Assembly (NCBI GenBank): GCA_035610365.1
Contig: CM069432.1
Coordinates: 163,616,035-163,680,034, forward strand
Origin: Aquatica leii
Lineage: Eukaryota; Arthropoda; Insecta; Coleoptera; Lampyridae
DNA length: 64,000 nucleotides
Direction of reading: 5' to 3'
Shown here one piece after another: positions 1-12,435 of the stretch; positions within the stretch are counted from its first letter, which is position 1; the number at the start of each line of letters is the position of its first letter. A model generated the notes under the pieces. The model was not told where the DNA came from, did not search any database, and saw only the letters and a list, made by a program, of their open reading frames with translations. The translations under genes and the position numbers were made by a program.

Positions 1-1289
1 CAGTAGTAAACATTGTTAGAATCCAGACAAAAAGAATGTAAACAAATTAAAGAAAATACTTCAAAAACTTCGGACATGTGCTGTAAATTTTACTACTCGT
101 GGTAAATGAGTGTCATTTCGCCCTTGTATAATATAACACTAACACTTTTTAGAAAAAAGCAGTGTTTCTAATGTGGAAATAAGACTGATAAATGATATAA
201 CAGTCGTAATTGTAATCAAATGTATAAAAATGGAATGTATGAAAATAAATGATTTCTATAAACTTTTCAACACTGCTTTAATTTTTTGTTTTTTCCAAAA
301 CGTAAAATTCCAAATAAACCCTTATAAAAAGAACAAATTTGTAGTTGACAAACCAAGTTGTACTAAATGAACTGCAATTACTAAATAAAGTAATTTAATA
401 TTTGGTTGCAAGTTGCAAGGTTAAATCTCGCGGTAATTTTATCAAAGAAAGAAGTTTTGAAAATTTATTCTGGACTATCAGTTCACAATGTAGAAGAGGT
501 AAAAATCTGTATTCAAGCCGAGCATAAGGGCAAAGTCGATGGTGCATGACGGCGCCGAGGCGTCGAAAAGCCTCAAAAGTAAAAAAAAGATAAAGCAACA
601 AACAACTTTGTCAAAACAAAATTTATAATGATAAAAAAACCAGTAAGGGATATTATGTTGTTTTTTATTTGTTTACTTTTTTATTTTTACTCTGTGTGTG
701 AACTCAAACAAATCTGACATTATTCATGTTTGAGCTTGAAATTTGGCTTGCAACGAGCCTACGAACGAACAAGCGTTTTTTTTCCTGTCTCAGCTTGCAA
801 TGTACGAAACTTTATATATTTAAGCGCTGCATCGGTCGCTATTTCATTTGTTGCTTGATGCGCGATCGATACTTAACTAAGCGAAGTGAAAAGGTGCATG
901 GGGTAAAATATATCTGCTTTTGAAACTTTAGTTTTTTGTAGTTTTACAGACTTTGTAGTGATGTGTTTTGTGTTGTGAATTAAGGTGATTTCATCTAAAA
1001 TTTAATTTTTATTTTAGATTTATTAAAACATTAAAAACCAAAAACTTGCATCTCAAAAATCCTTTTATATTTGATTATATAAACATCATTGTTATTTGAA
1101 GTAAGTTCAAACAGAATAATTGATAAGCACTGATATTTATAAAAATTTATAAATTTTAAAATAACTTGAAATAAGTAATGTTGAGAAAATACTTTTGCGT
1201 TTGAGTTTGAGACGTCGAAACATTTCTATTATTCATGATTAATTTGTCAATTTGTTTACTTACGTATTAATTTCTTTACATTATACAGG

Positions 1290-2960
1290 ATGTCAGAAAA
1301 AAAGAAGAAATTGTCTGGAAAGCAAAACTTGGTGAATAAAAAAAAAAGAGAGGAAGAACTAGAAAACCATGTCAACATTACGAATTTTTTTTCAAAACCC
1401 GAGTCTACTTTGCCAAATATTAACAACAACAATAATACAGCTGAATCCCAATATTCTGAACCTGTACTTGAAACAAGTATCAGCAGCTGACAAGAAACTG
1501 ATCTTCTAGAAAGCAATCCATCAACATCTTCAAGTTCCGCTGATAATGAGAAATCAACACCTTCAAAAATTACCAGAACAAAAAATATGAGTCAACTTTC
1601 GAAAGATGCTGCACTATGGCCAAAGAAATTACGTCCTAATAATATTCAAGAAATAGTAGAACATGGCCCTGCTTATTATCAAAACAAAAAGGATATTTAT
1701 CCGAGAGATAGGTTGGAGTCGGGGCGTAAGTTTTTCAATGGTTACTTCTTTAGAATTTTACCGAACAAAAAAAAATTGAGCGTTTTTGGTGGTTTTAAAA
1801 TTGCTAGATCTTTCTAACCGTTTTAATAAAAATGAAATAATTGATTCTGAAATTCAAAATGTAATAAACAGAGCAAGCTGTTATAGAAAGAATTCTCTAC
1901 GTGATTCAGTTTTTAGGTCAGCAAAATTTAGCTTTTTGTGGAAGTAGTAATAAGTTGTTTGAGAAAAACAATGGTAACTTTTTAAAATGCATAGAAATGA
2001 TTTCCAAATTCGACCCGATTATGTCAGAACATACAAAACGCTCCCAAATAAAAGATCACAAAAACCATCTCGGGGATAAAATACAAAATGAAGTTATCAA
2101 CTTGATCGGTGAAAATATCAAATCCAAAATTTTAGAACTAACTAAAAAAGCAAAACATTAAGAGCACGGGAATTATTATAGAAAAATATTTTTTATTATT
2201 TTGTCCTATAGATGATATGTCGGGTGAAGGCTTTACAAAATTTCTTTTGTCGGCGTTAGAGAAAAAAGGTTTAAACATCAACGATTTGCGGGGTCAGCTT
2301 TCTTTGTTCCTTGTTGCAGTCATACCCTAAATTCAGTCGTCAATGATGCGGTAAATTTGAATACTTTGAGCATCAATTTGTTTTCATTAGTTCAAGAACT
2401 GTTTGTATTTTTTTCAGCTTCTACTAAACGCTGGTCAATGCTGAAATCTAATTTATCTAATGTAACAAATTTTACTTTAAAACTTTTATCCGACTTAAGG
2501 AGGTTTATGATGCTCTGTTTGAAATAAACGAAGGAAACTTCGAAAATAACGTAAAAAATTTGGCTGCGTCGCGCGTCGTTAGCAAAAAAATTGCAAAATT
2601 TTGACTTCATTTGCATTCTCATATTGTGGTATAATATTCTAAGTAAAGTTAACATTGTTAGTAAAATTATTCAAAAAACGAACTTTGATGTTGCTCAGTA
2701 TTGTAATTATTTAAATAATTTTAATAATTTTTTGAAAGCTTATCCTTCCGATAAAGGTTTTAATGATCTATTGATTGATGCTAAAGAAATAGCATCCAGC
2801 TTAGACATAGAACCGAAATTCAAAAAAGAAAGAGGTCTAAGACCGCGAAAAATAAAAAAAAACATTTTGATTATGAATGTGACGATGAACCGATCCACGA
2901 CAAAACTTTAAAGTTTAAAGTGGATTGTTGTTTTAATGGTCTAGATGTGGATCAGTGGAT
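1290..2960 (+). pseudogene. hAT transposase, N-terminal and central part (decayed)
   Basis: Broken reading frames in one direction spell a ZMYM1/DUF4371-type hAT transposase. The N terminus is lysine- and serine-rich (1290-1489) and runs through a stop into the TTF-type zinc-finger lead-in near 1587-1720 (motif around YYQNKKDIYPRD). A region near 1890-2160 matches the DUF4371 part. The piece at 2591-2911 resembles the family's central helical region, and FKVDCCFNGLD at about 2908-2940 is close to the FxxDxFxxxxD segment that precedes the catalytic C-terminal domain. At least four stops or frameshifts are visible. The gene ends abruptly near 2960 and resumes at 7722 after foreign DNA. It is inactive. 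The family call rests on remembered protein patterns. Confidence 0.6.
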
Positions 2961-3466
2961 GAGAGATTCCAATTACTTTCTTCTTACTCTAATAATGTTG
3001 CAACGAAACATAACTGCCGTGGAACTTGTTAAGAATTTAAGGAAATTGGGTTATATGCACCTATGTTCACAAAAAGAGGCTCACTTTGTACGCAGAAAGA
3101 TCCTAACTCCACATCTTTACCGTTGCGCTAGTATAGTCCTTATTCTAACTATCTTATGTAACAATGTTTAAAAATTTATTATGCAGTAGTAGCTTATGTC
3201 CTTGTAGTGGACATAGGTTTAATTGCCATGCACAAGTTTTTGGATATAGGATAGTGTATGTGGAGTTAAGTTCCTTTTGCATTATACCTTGTGATATTTG
3301 ATGTAAAGGTGTGCTGTGTAAATTTCGTTTTATTTTACATATTACGAAACAATCATAGAGAAAAACTTTCTTAAATTCAAAATAAACTTGCTTATGTGGA
3401 ATACAAATTTAAAAGTAAAAATTGCCAAATTATCGTAAATAATATAATATAATTTGTGCCACAGGA

Positions 3467-6056
3467 GATGTTTCTGCTACGGAGGCATTACAACATAACG
3501 CAACGACACCTTCAGTGAATCCGATATCAAAGACAATAAGCGTAGCCAATATATATAAAAATATAGCCTCAACTTCCGCCTCTGTTGAAAATCAACATCA
3601 AAATACTGTTCAAAATATGCTCCTTCAACTTAATCAAAATACTGATTGCGTAATATCAGATAATAATTCACAAGCAGAATATTTCGATGAGGATCCATAC
3701 GCAGACGATAGTGGTTCATCGTACCTACCGAGTTCAAAAGATGAGAGTAATAGTGAAACAGAGAAGGACTATCCACTTCAACTGTAAAATAATGTTGTAC
3801 AAGTTGAACATGACGATTATAGTAGCAAGAATGCAAAGAAAAGTGTTTCCGGTAGGTAGAGGAAACGAAACAAGGAATCATGGAGAAGAAGCGTGATAAA
3901 GAAATGCAGAAACAGCGATAAAGGCTACCGTAACTGAAAAGGAAAAGACATAAAGGAAAGAAGTTTAAAAAACCTATGCAAAAGCTGCAAACTGAAATGT
4001 ACTTTAAAAATCACTGAAGTCCAAGGGAGTTAACAGACATAAATAGACAGCGGGATTTTATTAAGAATTATGTAGACTTTGTCCCCAAAAAGAAAATACG
4101 ATTAAGAACAAAAAATAGAAAGGAATATGAAGCACCAACCAACAAAGAACCGACTGTAGGTCAAGGGGAGATTGACAGTGTTACTTCTACAAATAGCAGC
4201 CGAATAGTAATGACATACAACTATCACGTACCGTCTGACAACAATCTAAAGGATTGTGTATGTTAAACATTTTTTCTTCACACTCTAGATGTAAGTCACC
4301 AAATGGTTAAGACAGTTGCCAAAAAAGTGACAACGGCAGGGACTGTTGAAAGTGATAGACAGGGACACAGTGCAATTCTATGTTACCTGGTAGTATAAAA
4401 GACTCAGTTCGTCAGCATATACAAGCATTTGAGCCTGTAGAAAGCCATTATTGCCGAAAAGACACTAATGCAATATTTTTGCCAACAACTCTTAACGTAA
4501 CTAAAATGTATGAAATGTACAAAGACTATTGTAAGGCTAAAGATATAAAGCATTTTGCGTCAGAATCAGTTTATAGGCAAGTTTTTAATTACGATTTCAA
4601 GATATCTTTTCACATCCCGAAGAAAGATCAGTGTGGAGTTTTTGCACAAAATTCGAAAATTCAGCAGTAGAAGAAAAATCAGAAATGACGATAATTATGG
4701 AAACCCACAACATCAACAAATTACTTTCAATAGACAAGCGGAAGGACAAGGAGCGAGCTATAAGAGAAACTTCCTTCTGCGCTGCTGTATTCGACCTTCA
4801 GCAAGTGTTGCCCATTCTTAAGTGTGAGGTGGATCAAGTATATTATTCTAAAAAACTGGCAACTTACAATTTAACTGTATTTGACTTAGGAAGTAAAGAT
4901 TGTACTTGTTTTATCTGGCATGAGGGCATTGCTGCGAGAGGTTCTAACGAAATTGGTAGCTGCATTTGTCATTTCATCACCAATAAAATACATGAAGGGG
5001 TAAAAGAGATTTACTTGTACTCTGATAACTGCAGTGGAAAAAATCGAAATAGATTCATGTTTTGTCTATACGCCTATTGCTCCGTAAGTATGGGGTAATT
5101 ATAACAGACAAATTTTTAGAAAAGGGACATACCTAAAATGAAGGCGATTCTGCTCACAGCATTATTGAGAGAGATGCAAAGAATATACCAATTTACATAC
5201 CTTCGCAGTGGTATGCGCTGGTGCGCAGTGCCAAGAGAAAGAAACCTTATACTGTTAGCGAAATGTCGCGATATGATATTTTTGATCTTAAAGCATTGCT
5301 GCAGGATACCACGATCAATTGGGAGAAGGACACTGACAATAATAATAGCTGGTTTCGAGTGAGGGTAGTTCAATCTGATCCTGAAAATCCATATTCGTTG
5401 TTATATAAACCGACTACAGAGAGCAACATTTCAAACGAGTACACTTACTGAAAAAGGAAGACGAATGCTTCCTATTCTAAGCGAATATAACTTATTAAAA
5501 CTACTACACAAATTCGTAAAGACAAATTTGACGTTACTAACATTAGAATGTCTTCCGGGTTTGGACCGTGTCATAGTTGCAACCGAAGCTGCCAACGTTT
5601 CGCCCACTTTCGTAAGGGTCTTCATCAGGGCGTGAGATAAATCGCAAAACTCAAACAAGCAATCGAAATCTAACTAAGAACTTCTCAAAAGTTAGGTTAT
5701 CCACTTGTAAAACAAGCCATAACCTAAACTATGAAAAGGTAAGAAAGAAAACGATAACCTGAAAAAGCAAACGAAAATCTAACAAAGAACCATTACCGAG
5801 TTAGGTAATCAACTTGTGAACCAAGCCAGATTCTAAACTAGGTAGAAGTCTAAACCCGGAAGACATTCTAATGTTAGTATAGATTCCGGCCGTGGAAGCC
5901 TTCGCTATTAAATTTGACGTTCTCCAAACATTATGCAAAAGCAAAGCCATTCCAGTTGAATATCACGATTTTTTCTCTAGCCTGCCTTACAAGTCAAACC
6001 AGCAAATGGAAAATAACACAAAATCTGATGATGAAGACGAGGACTAGTTCTGATTA
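3467..6056 (+). pseudogene. DUF7869-type transposase-like protein (decayed)
   Basis: The frame starts after a plausible splice acceptor (tgccacag at about 3465) with an acidic, serine-rich N terminus (YADDSGSSYLPSSKDES near 3700). It continues through a few stops and shifts. Visible landmarks in order are a DVS/TVAKK segment near 4290-4330; the ESHYCRKDT motif at about 4440-4470; a C..C..E..K zinc-like stretch at 4630-4690; DLQQVLPI near 4795; YNLTVFDLG near 4865; WHEG.A.RGSNEI near 4920; YSDNCSGKNRNRF near 5020; NEGDSAHSIIE near 5140-5170; and a C-terminal LC..KAIP.EYHDFF..L at 5930-5990. This is the order seen in the insect protein family annotated with DUF7869, whose acidic residues are thought to form an RNase H-like core. 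A 374-bp repeat interrupts the C terminus at 5536-5909. Not functional. Confidence 0.65.
5536..5909. repeat. 374-bp TIR repeat with hammerhead-like core
   Basis: The block is flanked by the 12-bp direct repeat AAATTTGACGTT (5524-5535 and 5910-5921), and removing one copy rejoins the surrounding pseudogene. A perfect 27-bp inverted repeat lies at 5536-5562 and 5852-5878. After the right arm comes a 31-nt tail containing TTCCGGCCGTGGAA (about 5883-5897). On the minus strand at 5596-5630 the sequence reads CCCTGATGAAG, a hairpin with GGGC, then GAAACG, which resembles the CUGAUGA...GAAA core of hammerhead motifs carried by Penelope-like elements. It is most likely a short non-autonomous element. 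Self-cleavage is not shown: the third stem and the cleavage-site nucleotides do not fit cleanly by eye. Confidence 0.6.
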
Positions 6057-6334
6057 AAGTGTCTTATTTTAAGATTATTTTTTGCTTCTTACTGTAAAGG
6101 TTTGTTAATAAAGGTTAAATAATGTGAATGTAAAAAATAAAGTTACTTGTCAATGACTCTATATATTATTTTTTAAGAAAAGCTAGCTCTAGAAAGCTGG
6201 TCTAATGGAAGCTGTGTTAATGACGTGGCCAAAGTAGTAAACGTTTAAACCTGATGTACAATAGAAAGCAAAAAAGGCTGTTATCTTTAGTATCTTATAT
6301 CCATTATGATGGACATAGGATAACAGGTAATAAC

Positions 6335-7550
6335 CCAGTAAACACAAAATTGATAATGTTTAGTAACAGTTTCAAAACAAAAAATTTATGATTCACTCTT
6401 GTTTCAAACATAAAAGAAACCTAACTGCAATAAAATAGCTATAAGTCCATCGCTGTTTCACTTATTTGAATCAGTATAGTTTCGGTATTTTAAATTCAAA
6501 TCTGTTGCAAACTAAATGTTGCATTCGCTTTACGTTTTAAAAGCTTCGTTCTTGAACTGATACTAAATGATCGATACATGTATGATTTTTTTGTTTCAAT
6601 AATCAACTAAAACAATTCTTTCAATAATATAATAATACATTTTCGAATGCACGTTTCAAAATTTATTGCACAATAAATATTTTTAAATACATTATCACAT
6701 TGAGTTTTTTACATATTGCAAATTTCTTTGATGTGGTCTTTTCACGGAAGCCTCGAAAACTGCATCAGTTACTGTTGGGTAGCAACTTTTAACCGTAATT
6801 ACATTTTTTTAATCAAAAACAACACAAACTTAATATAAATACCACTTTAGCAATTATAAGAAAGTTATAAAAACACTGTGAATACCTTTAGCTGTACATA
6901 ATCGTATAGAAAACTTGAAGAATTGAACTGTAATTATAAATCCTAAAGAATCATCAGATTTACGCAATAATCTACCTTAACGCAACCATGAGTGTTAATT
7001 TACATTTTTATATACAAATTAAAACCTGATACATAAAGAACAGAAATGATAATAATATCGATTACATTTATGGATTATAATAAAATGTTTCGACTTACCG
7101 TTTATTGTTCCATTTCGTAATTGTACACACAGCATCACTTATCAAACTGCAACCGAACAAGTGAAAAGATATCAATTTGCAGCGCAAGCGTTGACGACAG
7201 TAATCAAAAGTATAGCAACGACTAATGCTGACTAAGTATTCGTTTTTCCTAGAATGATTCTACTGTTTTGAAAATAATTCAATCTTATTTAATCGATCTT
7301 CAAGCAATTCTAGTTATTCAAAAAATATTCGGATTTAACAAATCAGTTTTTAACCGGTTGCTGATTATGGGAAAAAAATTGCAAGTACTGAAACGGTTCA
7401 AAACTGATTGTGAAAAATCGGAACTCTTTCAATCTATTCACTGTCAGTTACATGTAAATGATATAAAAATGGAACTAACACGAAACAACGTATTGAAACA
7501 ATTGTTTTAATTTTGTGACTGTAACAGTTTCAATCCGTGTTTACTGGGAA
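6335..7550. mobile_element. Non-autonomous TIR element (CCCAGTAAACAC ends)
   Basis: The 12-bp terminal inverted repeats CCCAGTAAACAC (6335-6346) and GTGTTTACTGGG (7539-7550) bound 1216 bp. Both ends also carry a CTGTTAC/GTAACAG word and a TTTC run within 40 bp, in inverted arrangement. The insertion splits an older palindrome (GGACATAGGATA... and ...TATCCTATGTCC). The interior has many GTTTCAA/ACTGTTTC words but no recognisable transposase; the open frame at 7268-7510 matches nothing I know. The superfamily was not assigned because a clear target duplication could not be read. Confidence 0.5.
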
Positions 7551-7721
7551 GTACTGGTATCCTATGTCCTTGAAAAGCCTTAGTTTCCAGAAAGGACATA
7601 AAAACTGACTGCAAGTTAATCTAAATGCCCCAGAAAAACTTCCATGAAAGATATAATTTACAGCTACAAAAATAAAAAACCAAACAAAAACTAATACATA
7701 AAATTAAAATGCGTCTTCTGT

Positions 7722-8020
7722 TAAATTCATCTTTTGCGCCATAGTCTACTTCTGCATTCACCTAGCGATATAACAATTAACAACTTAGTGGATTCTTTTC
7801 CTAATACGAGCATAATACTTCGTATTTTATTAACAATGTCGGTTTCTGTTGCTACCGCAGAACGATCTTTTTCAAAACTCAAAATAATAAAAATCGACTA
7901 TGGGGCAAAACCGACTAAGTAATCTTGCTATTATTTCAATAGAAACAGACTAGCTAAAAGAATTAGACACCCAAGTTTTAATTAAACAATTTGCAAAAAT
8001 TAAAGCACGGGAAGCTCAAT
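7722..8020 (+). pseudogene. hAT transposase C-terminal dimerisation domain
   Basis: The reading frame contains FPNTSIILRILLTMSVSVA and then TAERSFSKLKIIK (about 7795-7893), the signature of the hAT C-terminal dimerisation domain. After a stop at 7920 the same kind of sequence continues (SNLAIISIET, then LDTQVLIKQFAKIKAREA to about 8020). It is the missing C-terminal part of the transposase that breaks off near 2960, displaced by the nested DUF7869-type element. The following 490 bp to the inferred right end at 8513 are AT-rich untranslated sequence. Confidence 0.7.
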
Positions 8021-8521
8021 TCACTTAGCTAAAATATTAATAACAATACCTAATACCTGGATATTAACCTTTAAAAGGTGACATGTTGCATTCTTAAAAT
8101 AATATATTGTTTTGTTTTTATTTGTCGATGAGTTTTGTCCTATGATATATAAACGAGTATTTTTAATGTTTTAAATATTTTTTTTATTTCTTGTGCTTTT
8201 GTATCATATATTACATTTGAAACGAAAATACAAAGTTTTCAGTTGTAATACTGTTAGAATATATTTCTGTTTTCTATAAATTTATAATTATGTTATGTAC
8301 CTGAATGAAAAAATACTTGTATGGCTTATGGCTTGTACTTGTAAAATATAAAATGAAAATAAATTTATGAAAATACTTTTTTAAATTATTTTTCAATATT
8401 AGATAATCATACCTAACTTAACCAATATCTGTACTCACATATAAACGTAATACAAATTTGGGGCGTTATTTTGAATTTTCACAAGGACACCAAAAGTACT
8501 AGGCGCGGGTCTGAAGCCGAG

Positions 8522-11500
8522 TGTGACAAAATATCACAATATCGATTTTATTTTATGACAGGTTTGGTCATTGTTTAGCAACAAATGGTGGTTTGAATAT
8601 TTGCTATGATTTTTTATTTTTGCTGTAATTTCATATATTTTCTTTTGTTAAAATAAATAAAATCGTATTTCCTACTTCTCGTTTTATAGTTTTATAATTA
8701 CTCATAAAATAAGTGAAATTTAATGACACTTAAATGTAAGTGCATTTGTGTGGTTTTATAATTGCATGGCACTATATCGATTATATCGATTTTTTTAATA
8801 GAATTTTATTTCGTTCATTTTTTCGGTTCTGGAAAATGGAAAATTGTAAACAATGGTATGGATGGGTGCAGTATTTTTTTCTCTAACATATTGGTTTAAA
8901 CTTTTTATCCAAAATAATTAGGGAAGCAAATAATTTTTTTGACTATTTTTTTGTAAAATCACGTAAACAATAAATCTTGTATTTTAATAAACTTTTATTC
9001 TTAATTATGATGCAAGCATTAGCAAAGTCACATTCCTATATTATACTAATTTATATACATTTTTTAATTTTTAGTTTTCTGTTTTTAGCAGTACATACAC
9101 ATGTATTTTCTTTTTGGAAAACTTATGTTTGAAGGATTTTAAAAAATGCATTTTTTATTGAAACTTAAAACATGACAGTTCTCAATATAATGTAGGTGTG
9201 CAATTTTCAGAATTACACTATTTTATTTTCAGTTTATATCAAAATAAATTCTTCAAATTTGCATTGTAATTAGCAAAGTAGAATTCAAATTGAAAGAGCA
9301 GGGACAAGTTTATCTATGTCAATTTCCTAAAATTTACATGAAACGTTTTTTGTAATTTAAAATATGCAGATGGTTTAATCACCTGTACGTTGTAAAGTAT
9401 ATGAAGGACACGTTGAAACGAAATTTACTTTGAAGAGCAATAAAACGGAAATGTAAATATTGCACTTTTATTGTAATTATGCAAATAAGTACTTTATTTT
9501 ACGCCGAACATAAGTAAAACGTAAACCAGACGCCTTTATAACTAAAATCTTAGTAAATTTTAGATTTTGTTAGAAGATTTATATGCATAATCCAAAAGAG
9601 AAAAGCTTTTGGTACAGAGTCGAAAATCGGATTATAAAATGAAGTTACAAACTGGATTAAACCGTTTTAATAATAATTTTCTCAACCTTAAGCATACGAT
9701 CTGTATGGTTCCAATTATCTTTTTTGTTTATGCATTATTTTTCTTAAAATTTTTTTAAAGTTTTATTGTGTTGACTCCATATCTTTAACCGTTCAGAAAC
9801 GCTATAAATAATAGTTTAATAAACAAGATAAAAAAAACAGCTAAACAATGAGGTACAATAAAAAGAAATTCAATGACAGTTCTGCGTTATAAGTTGCTTG
9901 TGTTCGATATTTTTATATTCTTTTTGTATAAAACAAATTAGAATTTAATGATTGCTTTTTTTAGCTGCATCTTAATGAAGCTTTATAGTCTGTGTTTAAA
10001 CTTGTTTGGAACAGAAATAACATAAAAAATACTGTTTGTCTTTAAATTCTTGGAAGATATAATACTTTTTATCCAACTCTTACAGGTAATAAATGATTCA
10101 TTTTTTTAGAAGTTTTTTGAATTAGAATAGTATATTAAAAAACAAGTTACAGAATCAACGCGCTTCAATTACGAGACCGAGAGTGATTGAAACGTATTCT
10201 AAGATTTTAATATTTTTTATATAATTTTAATTTTCAAACAGCATAGGGAAGCTTTAGTAATATTTTATTGCTTTGGTAACACTTACACTCTGACATATTG
10301 AAATTTATGTATATCTTAATCTAAAATCTCATATAAAATGATCTCTTTATATTTTTATAAGTAAATAAGTTTGGATTACAGAACTTCTTTATTTTATCTA
10401 AGCATCTTACTATTACATGCTATTAAATTCTATAGTTTATATGACATTTGTAATTGCAGCGGTAATTAAATTATTATAGTTAATTTATTTTACACCTAGT
10501 GAAGTCTACACAAGACATTAATCTACAACCATAAAACTATTCAATTTATAGTGACGATATATTCGTATTTTTTATTTTCAGATATATCTTCTAATATTAT
10601 CGATTGAAAGTTTTTACTACTTGTCTGTCATCGTGGTCGTCCTTGTTATCAAAGATGTATCTGTTGACAGATTCTTAATATATCAAACTGTTGAGATTCG
10701 GATAGTCTTTTCCATTAATCTTCTTTTCTGTACACAATAAAATCTTTCTTTGACGAAAACTTTCTAAATATATTTGATGGTGCATTTTCTCCATTTATAC
10801 GTTTCACGAAATCTTTTGTTTTCGTACCTTAGCCATAATTTATTCCTTATAGACCTTAAAGACTTAAAGGTAATAACAATAAATCTTTTGTGCGGTAGAA
10901 GGATTAACACCCTCAAAAGCAAAGTGCTATTTAGCATACCTTACCCTCTTTAAGAAGCGAGAAATATTTAACTCCTGTAGCATTCCCTTTTGCCATTACT
11001 AGCATGCATAATACATTAACTATAAGTGGTTACTATAATCGTATTTGTAGTTGATTGTATAATGTTTATTTACACGTGTATTACATAATTTAGGAAAAAG
11101 CTCAGTTGCATATAACTAATCATAGTTTGCTATTCAGTACGCGGATACGGATAATCCTAGCGAAACTAACTTAAAAGTTAAAGAGAAAATTCATTTTAAT
11201 TTAAGGCAAATGTTTAGAAAAATGTCTATAAATATCAGCTGCTTTTAAAACAATATCCCTCTTTTACATCTACAAATAAAACTGTTTACTTACCACACAT
11301 TTCTTAACATTTAAATATTTTAATTGTTTAAAGTGAAACAAATAACATTACTTCCTGTACGGCATGGGTTAATGCCTTGGTGTTGAAGACTATTGCTATT
11401 CTTAGATTCAAATTTTTGTTTGTGTGATCAATAGAACTTGAATTATATTTAAAGCGTTTGTTGATTGAATTGTGATTATTTTCTAAGCGCCTTTAAAGAA

Positions 11501-12430
11501 CCAAACAAAATCGTTTGTTTTTGTATCAAAATTTAAACGTTTGATCGATAATGTGAAATTAATACGCACTTAGATTACAGAATTAATATATTGCATATTA
11601 AGCATTTCTTAACTAATATAAATAATTACAGCTAGAATGTTATTGTTTTAATAATTACAGAAGTTTTGGAAGGTCGTATGAATAATCAGAGTACACTTGC
11701 TATTAGTCAATTGTAATTTAAAAAACGATTTGGAAATACATTTTAAATTTAAATCCAATTGAGTAACCTCTTGGTATTCTGTAACACACAAATTGATTTT
11801 TTTGGAGTACTCTACATAGAATTATTAGTAATAGTTAAAACATATATGTATTAGTACTTAGTGTTTTATAATTATAGCAGAAGTGATATTACACCTGATG
11901 TAATTATATAGCTATAAAGAGATTTATAATTACAATATAAAAACTTTTTAATTATCACTAAAATTTATTTTGTAGAATGGGTCTTAATTTTTGGAAATTT
12001 TGAATCCGTATGCGACGGCGTAGTTTATTCGGCATTGGAGCAGATAATTATAATTAGAGACTGAGGTGGTTGTACTCAAATTGTAGTTCAATTGAGAAGC
12101 TTAAACGCAAAAGCCGATATACAGATATAAGTTATACATTGATTCTTCTTAATTTGCACCTGATGTATAGGTACATATGCGAAGTCAGATTCGAGCAAAA
12201 CCTGATATTTCCTGTTTAAAATCATATGAATACTTCAATAGTTTAGACAAACCCTGTTTCATTGATTGTAATAATTTTGTACTGCTTATAAAATTTCTTA
12301 GTTGTAACTGTTATAAGTTTTTTTTTTAAGTTTACATTACAGTGCTCTGTAATCAGTACACTTTAAAAGTACTACTTGTGAATAGTTTCTTATTATTATT
12401 TATGCCAGATCCTAATCTCTGTGGTTTTTT
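8522..12430. other. AT-rich stretch without recognisable genes
   Basis: I see no protein family, RNA gene or clear terminal repeat over these 3.9 kb. The sequence is rich in A and T runs with frequent stops in all frames. It may contain highly decayed transposon remains. A host regulatory role cannot be judged from sequence alone. Confidence 0.5.
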
Positions 12431-12435
12431 TAATT

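Larger units (their letters stand above)
3180..7610 (+). mobile_element. DUF7869-type DNA transposon inserted in the hAT element
   Basis: This block separates the two halves of the hAT transposase and holds a different transposase-like pseudogene (3467-6056). It is marked by short hairpins built on TATGTCC/GGACATA near 3188-3214, 6297-6318 and 7559-7600, which look like terminal or subterminal repeats of the element. A split palindrome (GGACATAGGATAACAG at about 6313 and its complement ending near 7568) is separated by the TIR element 6335-7550 and presumably marks the right end before that later insertion. Exact ends and target duplication were not resolved, so the coordinates are approximate to about 100 bp. 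Confidence 0.4.
523..8513 (+). mobile_element. hAT (ZMYM1-like) transposon with nested insertions
   Basis: The perfect 8-bp direct repeat AAGCCGAG occurs at 515-522 and 8514-8521, which is the target-duplication length of hAT elements. The left end begins CATAAGGGC and the right end finishes GCGCGGGTCTG, a weak, mutated terminal inverted repeat. GC-rich subterminal sequence rich in GGCGCC-like words lies inside both ends (about 553-575 and 8458-8510), as in other insect hATs. The two halves of a hAT transposase (1290-2960 and 7722-8020) lie inside in the same orientation. The gap of about 4.7 kb between them is filled by a DUF7869-type element and its own passengers. The ends are inferred from the duplication plus coding content, because the terminal repeats alone would not be convincing. 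Confidence 0.6.

Noticed and set aside
395-601. Minus-strand open frame of 68 codons near the left edge
   Set aside because: It spans the inferred hAT left end, has no family resemblance, and owes its openness to the GC-richer subterminal repeat.
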